From positions 1-11,646 of the forward strand of contig JAODNB010000350.1 in the NCBI GenBank assembly GCA_025464795.1: 11,646 nucleotides of DNA, read 5' to 3'. The number at the start of each line of letters is the position of its first letter. Position 1 is the stretch's first letter. The stretch is from Frankiales bacterium (GTDB lineage Bacteria; Actinomycetota; Actinomycetes; Mycobacteriales; SCTD01). Of the stretch, positions 7,327-11,646 are shown one piece after another. The notes under the pieces are model-generated. The model was given only the letters and a program-made list of their open reading frames with translations, ran no database searches and had not been told where the DNA came from. Position numbers and translations under genes: made by a program.

Positions 7327-8410
7327 GCAGCAGCACAGCCCTCAGCCGACCCACCTCAGCCATCCGGCGCTCGGCCAGCCGATCCGCTGCCACGGCGGGA
7401 GGCACGCCCTCGGCGTCGGCCGTCTGGAAGATCCGCAGGGTCGTGTCGAAGATCGTCGTGGCCTTCGCCTTGGCCCGCTCGAAGCTGAACACGTCGTTGA
7501 GCGCCTCGTCCTCCACCTGGATGAGGCCGCCGGCGTTCGCGACGTAGTCGGGTGCGTAGAGGATGCCTCGGTCCGCGAGCTCCTTCTCGATACCGGGGTG
7601 CGCGAGCTGGTTGTTCGCGGCGCCGCACACGATCTTCGCCTGAAGCTCCGGGACGAGCTCGTCGGTGACCGTCGCGCCGAGCGCGCACGGGGCGTAGACG
7701 TCGACGTCCAGCAGCGGCAGCTCGGCGACGGTGGCGCGCTGGGCGGCGGGGGAGATCCGGGCCAAGGCGGCGTCGTTGACGTCGGAGACCACGACCGTGG
7801 CCCCGTCCTCGAGCAGGTGCTCCACGAGGTGGTGCCCCACCTTGCCGACACCCTCGACCGCCACCCGCTTGCCGGTCAGGGTCGGCTCCCCCCAGGTCTG
7901 CTGGGCAGCCGCACGCATGGCCTGGAAGACGCCGTACGCCGTCAGCACCGCGCTGTCGCCGGCGCCGCCGTGCTCAGGTGAGCGCCCGGTGGCGAAGCGG
8001 GTCTCCTTGGCGATCACGTCCATGTCCTGCACGAAGGTGCCCACGTCGCAGGCCGTGTAGTAGCGGCCCCCGAGCGACTCGACCATGCGGCCGTAGGCGC
8101 GCAGCAGCTGCTCGGTCTTCAGGGTGGTGGGGTCGCCGAGGATGACGGCCTTGCCGCCGCCGAGGTCCACGCCGGCGCAGGCGGCCTTGTACGCCATCGC
8201 CTTCGACAGCTTGAGGACGTCCGTGAGGGCAGCTGCCTCGTCCGGGTACGGGTAGAACCGGGTCCCGCCGAGAGCCGGACCCAGGGCGGTCGAGTAGATC
8301 GCGATGATCGCGCGGAGCCCGCTCTGCGGGTCCTGGCAGAACATGACCTGCTCGTGCCCTGCGTCCTTCATCTGGTCCGTGCGGTCGAAGACGCCGAAGC
8401 CTGTGGTCAC
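7313..8410 (-). CDS. vdh: Valine/leucine dehydrogenase (Glu/Leu/Phe/Val dehydrogenase family)
   Basis: This enzyme catalyses NAD-dependent oxidative deamination of branched-chain amino acids to 2-oxo acids, feeding catabolism and branched acyl-CoA supply. The 365-aa protein closely resembles actinobacterial valine dehydrogenase throughout. The dimerisation/catalytic domain contains GPALGGTRFYPY (44-55), substrate-binding Lys75 in MAYKAA, and catalytic Lys87 in DLGGGKAVI. The Rossmann domain contains VEGVGKVG (185-192), the GxGxxG type, ending at Asp210, which fits NAD rather than NADP preference. PDYVANAGG lies toward the C-terminus. Val versus Leu preference cannot be settled from sequence. 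The GTG start is supported by AAAGGA (complement of 8417-8422) 6 nt upstream. The gene is divergent from the unknown gene at 8534. A 10-bp palindrome sits directly behind the SD. Confidence 0.93.
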   Translation of the reverse strand: MTTGFGVFDRTDQMKDAGHEQVMFCQDPQSGLRAIIAIYSTALGPALGGTRFYPYPDEAAALTDVLKLSKAMAYKAACAGVDLGGGKAVILGDPTTLKTEQLLRAYGRMVESLGGRYYTACDVGTFVQDMDVIAKETRFATGRSPEHGGAGDSAVLTAYGVFQAMRAAAQQTWGEPTLTGKRVAVEGVGKVGHHLVEHLLEDGATVVVSDVNDAALARISPAAQRATVAELPLLDVDVYAPCALGATVTDELVPELQAKIVCGAANNQLAHPGIEKELADRGILYAPDYVANAGGLIQVEDEALNDVFSFERAKAKATTIFDTTLRIFQTADAEGVPPAVAADRLAERRMAEVGRLRAVLLPGQR

Positions 8411-8422
8411 TCGTGGTCCTTT

Positions 8423-8432
8423 GCATCGATGC
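8423..8432. promoter_or_regulatory. Palindrome GCATCGATGC in the vdh leader
   Basis: A perfect 10-bp palindrome lies immediately upstream of the vdh SD, within the 123-bp divergent region 8411-8533. It may be an operator for amino-acid-responsive control of vdh, but it is short and could be chance. On the - strand a TATCGT hexamer (complement of 8485-8490) resembles a -10 element without a recognisable -35. Confidence 0.25.
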
Positions 8433-8533
8433 CGGCTCTTGTGGAGCGTTGGCGGAGTCGCGGGAGGTGTGCCGCGTGGGAATCACGATAGCGATGAGGG
8501 AGCGACGAGCCCACGGCGTGCGACGATGGCGCG

Positions 8534-9385
8534 GTGACGGTGTTTGCGGCCAGCCTGCGCGTGTACGAGCCGCTCGCAGCGTTCGAGGGGGCCGAGCGCG
8601 CGCACTGGGACGCCTACGTGGCCGACGGCCACTTCCTTTCCGCGCATGCCGGTGTGGCCCTCGAACGGGCCGTCGCCCTGCACGCGCTGGTGGCGCGGGA
8701 GCTGCCTGAGGTCGGCGACCACGCCCATGTCCTCGAGGTCGACGGCGTGACCCTCATCAGCCCCTGGCGGACGGCGATCAGGTCCCAGGAGGCGCTGCTC
8801 GACTTCTGCGCCGACCTCCCTGACCTGGTGTCGGAGGCCTTCGCCCCGGCACGGATGCTCGAGCGCGCCGAGGTCGAGCTGGACCGCTGGCGAGCGGAGC
8901 ACGGGACCATCACCACCCACGTCCGCACCTGCACCTGGCAGGTGCCGCTGCGGTGGTTCCTGCTCGTCGACCCCGAGGAGCGGGTGATGTCGCTCGGGGA
9001 GCCCGTCGATCCCGCGGGCGCGCCGCTCGGCCGTCGTACCGGACGGGAGCTCGTCTACCGGACGGCCATGTCGCGGGCGCGCCGGCGCGTGGCGCGCGCC
9101 CTGGCGGTCCTCCGGGCGACCGTCGGGGACCCCAGCGTCACCGAGGGTGTCGAGGACCTCGGGCGCTGGCTCGAGGAGTTCCACCCGCGGTCGCTGGTGG
9201 AGCTCGACTACGGCGACCTCGTCCACCTGCTGGACGACGCCGAGCTGACGCAGGACGAGTCGGCGCGGGACATGGCGGGAGCGATCGCGCACCTGGCGAA
9301 GGGCGACGGCGGGGAGGCCGCAGCGGCCTACGGGAGGATGACCGCGCGCATGCAGGCGCTGCAGTCGGTCGAGTCCGCGAACTAG
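8534..9385 (+). CDS. Conserved actinobacterial protein of unknown function, bldC-linked
   Basis: A 283-aa soluble protein that I recognise only as the kind of conserved hypothetical protein found beside bldC in actinomycetes. No signal peptide or membrane segment is seen. Features that look conserved-type: TCTWQVPLRWFLLVDPEER (132-150), an Arg-rich helix YRTAMSRARRRVARAL (175-190), and HPRSLVELDYGDLVHLL (217-233), with a helical Ala-rich C-terminus. No enzyme motif or known DNA-binding fold was identified, so no function is assigned. The GTG at 8534 is the likely start, followed closely by a second GTG at 8540; no good SD is visible, raising the possibility of leaderless translation. It is transcribed in the same direction as bldC, 141 bp upstream of it, and divergently from vdh. 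Confidence 0.8.
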   Translation: MTVFAASLRVYEPLAAFEGAERAHWDAYVADGHFLSAHAGVALERAVALHALVARELPEVGDHAHVLEVDGVTLISPWRTAIRSQEALLDFCADLPDLVSEAFAPARMLERAEVELDRWRAEHGTITTHVRTCTWQVPLRWFLLVDPEERVMSLGEPVDPAGAPLGRRTGRELVYRTAMSRARRRVARALAVLRATVGDPSVTEGVEDLGRWLEEFHPRSLVELDYGDLVHLLDDAELTQDESARDMAGAIAHLAKGDGGEAAAAYGRMTARMQALQSVESAN

Positions 9386-9407
9386 TGGTTCGGGGGCCAG
9401 ACCGGAA

Positions 9408-9417
9408 GGACTAGTCC
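9408..9417. promoter_or_regulatory. Palindrome GGACTAGTCC upstream of bldC
   Basis: A perfect 10-bp palindrome lies about 110 bp before the bldC start. Its core ACTAGT also occurs at 9381-9386 over the preceding gene's stop codon. CTAG-containing words tend to be scarce in high-GC bacterial DNA, so two within 35 bp is mildly notable. It is a candidate operator only. The remaining 9386-9526 region shows no confident -35/-10 pair. Confidence 0.25.
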
Positions 9418-9473
9418 CAAGATGACCCGCATGGGCCATATCGGACAAGGAGGGCATCGGGCACTGTCTGACT

Positions 9474-9510
9474 CGGAGCCAGGCGAGCAGCCAGGCTCGA
9501 CCAAGCTCCG
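9474..9510 (+). promoter_or_regulatory. Nested hairpin in bldC 5' leader
   Basis: The outer stem CGGAGC (9474-9479)/GCTCCG (9505-9510) encloses an inner stem CGAGC (9484-9488)/GCTCG (9495-9499) with a 6-nt loop and an asymmetric internal loop. The structure ends 2 nt before the bldC SD (9513-9519), so it could influence ribosome access. GC-rich leaders form such stems by chance fairly often. Confidence 0.3.
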
Positions 9511-9526
9511 CCGAGAGGACCGCCCG

Positions 9527-9730
9527 ATGAGCACCCGTACCCCCGACGCTGAGGCCCTGCTGACACCGGCTGAGGTCGCGTCCATGTTCCGCGTGGACCC
9601 CAAGACCGTCACCCGTTGGGCGAAGAGCGGGAAGCTCACCTCGATCCGCACCCTGGGTGGCCACCGCCGCTACCGCGAGGCCGAGGTCCGCGCCCTTCTC
9701 GCCGGAATCCCGCAGCCCCGCCAGAGCTGA
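9527..9730 (+). CDS. bldC: BldC, MerR-like winged-helix developmental regulator
   Basis: A 67-aa DNA-binding protein almost identical to Streptomyces BldC, which binds direct repeats cooperatively and controls the timing of morphological differentiation and secondary metabolism. It consists only of the MerR-type winged helix-turn-helix: helices over TPAEVASMFRVDPKTVTRWAK (13-33), the beta-wing SIRTLGGHRRYRE (39-51), and a final helix EVRALLAG. It lacks the dimerisation coiled coil and effector domain of classical MerR proteins, as BldC does. The ATG at 9527 is chosen over an in-frame upstream ATG (9422) because GAGAGGA (9513-9519) lies 7 nt before it and the resulting N-terminus MSTRTPDAE matches the family; the longer form would add 35 unrelated residues. 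BldC orthologues also occur in non-sporulating actinomycetes, so morphology cannot be inferred. Confidence 0.95.
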   Translation: MSTRTPDAEALLTPAEVASMFRVDPKTVTRWAKSGKLTSIRTLGGHRRYREAEVRALLAGIPQPRQS

Positions 9731-9780
9731 CCCTGGCTCTGCCGCTGGCAGGGTTCCCCAGGCATTTCCAGAGCCTTGGG
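9731..9780 (+). terminator. Possible terminator after bldC
   Basis: Starting right after the bldC stop, CCC-T-GGCTCTG (9731-9741) can pair with CAGAGCC-TT-GGG (9769-9780): a 7-bp plus 3-bp stem around a 27-nt loop that itself has a small CTGG/CCAG stem. There is no T-run, but many actinobacterial terminators lack one. Confidence 0.35.
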
Positions 9781-9890
9781 TCCCGAGCGGCTCCGTCCTG
9801 CTCGGCCTAGGGCCGGCTTCCCAGCACGCCGATCGGCGCCGCCTCCTCGAGGTCCGGCGCCGTTCGCGTGTCCGGGCCCGCGCACGAACA

Positions 9891-9920
9891 AGGCCGCGTC
9901 CCCAGTGCGGGACGCGGCCT
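9891..9920 (-). terminator. Strong intrinsic-type terminator for the tRNA operon
   Basis: A perfect 12-bp stem, AGGCCGCGTCCC (9891-9902)/GGGACGCGGCCT (9909-9920), with a 6-nt loop lies 8 nt beyond the tRNA-Phe 3' end. Read on the - strand the stem is followed by TGTTCG, a short T-containing tract, which fits termination of the Glu-Asp-Phe tRNA transcript. It may also stop readthrough from bldC on the + strand. It is the most stable hairpin I found in the window. Confidence 0.8.
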
Positions 9921-9928
9921 GTCTGCTG

Positions 9929-10001
9929 TGGTCAGGGGCGGGCTCGAACCGCCGACCCCACGCTTTTCAGGCGTGTGCTCTACCAGCTGAGCTACCTGAC
10001 C
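9929..10001 (-). tRNA. tRNA-Phe (GAA)
   Basis: A 73-nt tRNA ending in discriminator A. Acceptor GGTCAGG pairs fully with CCTGACC; the D arm is GCTC...GAGC; the anticodon stem CACGC/GCGTG encloses loop CTGAAAA with anticodon GAA; the T arm GGCGG/CCGCC encloses TTCGAGC. CCA is not encoded (ACAG follows), so it must be added after transcription. It is the last tRNA of a three-tRNA cluster, with 25 bp to tRNA-Asp, and is followed by the strong hairpin at 9891-9920. Confidence 0.97.
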
Positions 10002-10026
10002 TTGATGTTCGTGCTGCTGTGTCTTG

Positions 10027-10100
10027 CGACCCCGACGGGACTCGAACCCGCGACCTTCGCCGTGACAGGGCGACGCGCTAACCAACTGCGCTACGGGGCC
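10027..10100 (-). tRNA. tRNA-Asp (GTC)
   Basis: A 74-nt tRNA with discriminator G. Acceptor GGCCCCG pairs with CGGGGTC including one G-T wobble; D arm GCGC...GCGC; anticodon stem TCGCC/GGCGA encloses loop CTGTCAC with anticodon GTC; the T arm GCGGG/CCCGT encloses TTCGAGT. CCA is not encoded (GCAA at the 3' end). It lies between tRNA-Glu (35 bp, or 38 to its CCA-less end) and tRNA-Phe. Confidence 0.97.
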
Positions 10101-10135
10101 TGGATGGTTCTCCAAGCCTTCTTGCTGTGGTGCTG

Positions 10136-10211
10136 TGGTACCCCCAACGGGATTCGAACCCGCGTAGCCACCTTGAAAGGGTGGAGTCCTAGGCCACTAG
10201 ACGATGGGGAC
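10136..10211 (-). tRNA. tRNA-Glu (TTC), CCA encoded
   Basis: A 76-nt tRNA including an encoded CCA (73 nt without it), discriminator A. Anticodon stem CCACC/GGTGG encloses loop CTTTCAA with anticodon TTC; the D region GTCTAGTGGCCTAGGAC is typical of tRNA-Glu; the T arm GCGGG/CCCGT encloses TTCGAAT. Acceptor GTCCCCA against TGGGGGT leaves two adjacent wobble pairs at the end (G1-U72 and U2-G71). It is first in the tRNA transcript, about 45 nt after the predicted start site. Besides aminoacylation for translation, tRNA-Glu is the substrate for 5-aminolevulinate synthesis where the C5 haem pathway is used. Confidence 0.96.
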
Positions 10212-10262
10212 CGCGCCGCTGGCTTACGGCGTGTCCCACCGCAAGCCGTCGGGGACCGCTGA

Positions 10263-10292
10263 AGCATAGCGGAACCCTGCGGGTGCTCGTCA
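10263..10292 (-). promoter_or_regulatory. Candidate promoter of the tRNA cluster
   Basis: Read on the - strand, TGACGA (complement of 10287-10292) and TATGCT (complement of 10263-10268) are separated by 18 bp, a fair match to the housekeeping-sigma consensus (TTGACN/TANNNT). This would start transcription about 45 nt upstream of tRNA-Glu. The -35 part overlaps the stop codon of the acyl-CoA ligase-like gene, which runs in the same direction, so readthrough from that gene is an alternative. Confidence 0.45.
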
Positions 10293-11646
10293 CGACACAG
10301 CCGGAGGGTGGGCGGCCAGCAGGGCCCGGGCGGCCTTGCGGTCGGTCTTCCCGACGCTCGTGAGCGGCACCTCGTCGACGACGTGGACCTCCCGCGGCGC
10401 CTTGTGGGCGGCGATGGTCTCCCGGCCGAAGGCGAGCAGCTCGGCCGCAGTCACGGGCGCCCGCAGGGACACGAACGCGACGACCTCCTCGCCGAGCACG
10501 GGGTCCGGACGGCCGACGACGGCGGCTCTTGCGACGGCCGGGTGGGCCAGCAGGGCGTCTTCCACGTCCCGCGGGTAGACGTTGAAGCCACCCCGCAGGA
10601 TGACGTCCTTCAGGCGGTCGGTGATCCACAGGTAGCCGTCGGAGTCCAGCCGACCGACGTCACCGGTGTGCAGCCAGCCGCCGTCGAGCGTCTCGGCTGT
10701 CGCCACCGGGTCGCGGTGGTAGCCGAGCATCACCCCAGGGCTGCGCACGAGGACCTCGCCGTCCTCGGCGATCGCCACCGACACCCCGGGTACGGGCTTG
10801 CCGACCGACCCGTGACGGCGGGCGTCCGGTGGGTTCATGCTCACCGTGGACGTGGCTTCGGTGCACCCGTAGCCGTCGCAGAGGCGCACGTGCGGCAGTC
10901 GGCGCTCCAGCTCGTGCCAGACCGGCAGCGGCAGCGGCGCCCCACCGGTGGTGACATAGGTGAGGCTGCTGAGGTCGTGGTCCTCGAGCGGCTGGAGCAG
11001 CAGCTGCTGGACCATCGACGGGACCATGGAGCTGGCCTGCGCCCGGTGCTGCTCGACGAGCGAGATCCAGCCCTCGGCCTGGAAGCGCCGTTGCAGCACG
11101 AGCAGGCCGGGCTCGCTCATGTGCATGCGGGACGCGGTGGTCACCAGTCCGTAGACGTGCGACAGGGGCAGGGGTACGACCGAGGTGTGCGCACCAGCTG
11201 TGGCCGTCACCGACTCACGCGCCTTGGTGATCGCGAGCAGGCCGCCCTGGCTGAGCATGACGCCCTTGGCACGACCCGTGGTGCCCCCGGTGTAGAGCAG
11301 GGCCGCCAGGTCCTCCGGGGAGCGAGGAGCGGCGTCAGCCTCGTCAACGGACTCGAGCTCGCGCAGCTGGGCGAGGTCCATGGTCGGGACACCGAGGCCG
11401 TGCAGCCGCTCGTCCTCGGTGATCAGCAGGACCGCCTCGGAGTTGCGCAGGACGTGCCGGACCTCCTCCGGCGTCAGCGCAGGGAGGGCAGGCGTGGCGG
11501 CGGCGCCGGCCCGCCACAGCGCCCCGTACAGCTGGAGGAGCTCGGGACGGTTGGGGAGCACGACCGCCACCCGATCGCCCGGCCGCACACCCCACTGGGT
11601 GAGACCGGCGGCCAGGCGTCGGGTTCGGGCGGCCAGCTCGACGTTG
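10290..11646 (-). CDS. AMP-forming acyl-CoA ligase-like enzyme, N-terminus outside window
   Basis: A class I adenylate-forming enzyme that activates a carboxylic acid as acyl-AMP, usually passing it to CoA. The frame stays open to the right edge (first visible residues NVELAARTRRLAAGL), so about 451 C-terminal residues are present and roughly 50 residues are missing. In order from the edge: GVRPGDRVAVVLPNRPE (19-35); the P-loop YTGGTTGRAKG (118-128), with G and A where SGTTGxPKG is usual; YGCTEAT (259-265); GWLHTGD (323-329) with the ribose-binding Asp; DRLKDVILRGG (343-353) at the domain hinge; and the catalytic-Lys motif SVGKTDR, Lys433. All catalytic motifs look intact. The substrate (fatty acid, aromatic acid or other) cannot be told from sequence. 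A GTG at 11588 lies in frame but is internal to the conserved domain and is not the start. Confidence 0.9.
   Translation of the reverse strand, partial: NVELAARTRRLAAGLTQWGVRPGDRVAVVLPNRPELLQLYGALWRAGAAATPALPALTPEEVRHVLRNSEAVLLITEDERLHGLGVPTMDLAQLRELESVDEADAAPRSPEDLAALLYTGGTTGRAKGVMLSQGGLLAITKARESVTATAGAHTSVVPLPLSHVYGLVTTASRMHMSEPGLLVLQRRFQAEGWISLVEQHRAQASSMVPSMVQQLLLQPLEDHDLSSLTYVTTGGAPLPLPVWHELERRLPHVRLCDGYGCTEATSTVSMNPPDARRHGSVGKPVPGVSVAIAEDGEVLVRSPGVMLGYHRDPVATAETLDGGWLHTGDVGRLDSDGYLWITDRLKDVILRGGFNVYPRDVEDALLAHPAVARAAVVGRPDPVLGEEVVAFVSLRAPVTAAELLAFGRETIAAHKAPREVHVVDEVPLTSVGKTDRKAARALLAAHPPAVS

Noticed and set aside
9422..9526. In-frame upstream extension of bldC giving a 102-aa form
   Set aside because: The extra 35 residues do not resemble BldC family N-termini, and the internal ATG at 9527 has a well-placed SD.
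8483..9664. 393-codon - strand frame opposite the unknown gene and bldC
   Set aside because: The + strand proteins show conserved-type sequence (BldC is unmistakable), whereas the antisense product is His/Arg/Gly-rich with no domain.
9772..9928. Small coding region in the bldC-tRNA gap
   Set aside because: Open frames here run through the terminator hairpin and tRNA genes and show no start signal or conserved-looking sequence.
1..11646. Search for mobile elements, CRISPR arrays, prophage, toxin-antitoxin or defence genes, riboswitches and attachment-site duplications
   Set aside because: No transposase or integrase frames, no spaced repeats, no tRNA-end duplication at distance, and no recognisable riboswitch core were seen by reading; the window appears to be a conserved core region. 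A covariance-model scan would be needed to exclude unknown RNA classes.

Overview
This window reads as chromosomal DNA from a high-GC actinomycete (class Actinomycetes). Four things point there: strong G/C bias at third codon positions, frequent GTG starts, a separate-subunit PurS/PurQ/PurL-type purine system, and actinobacterial marker genes (a DinB/mycothiol-isomerase-like plus sterol-carrier fusion, DUF3073, BldC). The gene order pur genes, SCP-family gene, purF, purM, DUF3073, then valine dehydrogenase, a conserved unknown gene and bldC matches, as far as I recall, the layout around bldC in Streptomyces and relatives. I cannot name a genus from the sequence alone.

Left part (1-6348, + strand): a compact de novo purine operon. 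purQ (GTG start) overlaps purL by one base. purL is followed with zero gap by an SCP-family gene. After a 77-bp gap holding a hairpin, a -10-like hexamer and a strong Shine-Dalgarno (SD) sequence comes purF, which overlaps purM by four bases. The products catalyse the first committed step (PurF), the FGAM synthetase step (PurQ + PurL, with PurS presumably encoded just upstream of the window) and the AIR synthetase step (PurM). A 58-aa DUF3073 gene on the opposite strand converges on purM.

Middle (6546-9385): a divergent intergenic region with an operator-like inverted repeat, then a small secreted four-cysteine protein (+). Next comes a Val/Leu dehydrogenase gene (-), convergent with it, and then a conserved actinobacterial protein of unknown function (+).

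Right part (9386-11646): the small MerR-like developmental regulator gene bldC (+); an intergenic stretch with a possible bldC terminator and a very strong hairpin; three tRNA genes on the - strand (transcribed Glu, Asp, Phe) with a candidate promoter overlapping the end of the next gene; and the C-terminal ~451 residues of an AMP-forming acyl-CoA ligase-like enzyme whose start lies beyond the right edge.

I see no mobile element, CRISPR array, phage gene, toxin-antitoxin pair or defence system. This is a conserved housekeeping neighbourhood. The points worth a second look are regulatory or small-scale: the scp-purF junction, leader structures and palindromes at bldC and vdh, the operator-like repeat before the secreted gene, and details of the tRNA cluster.
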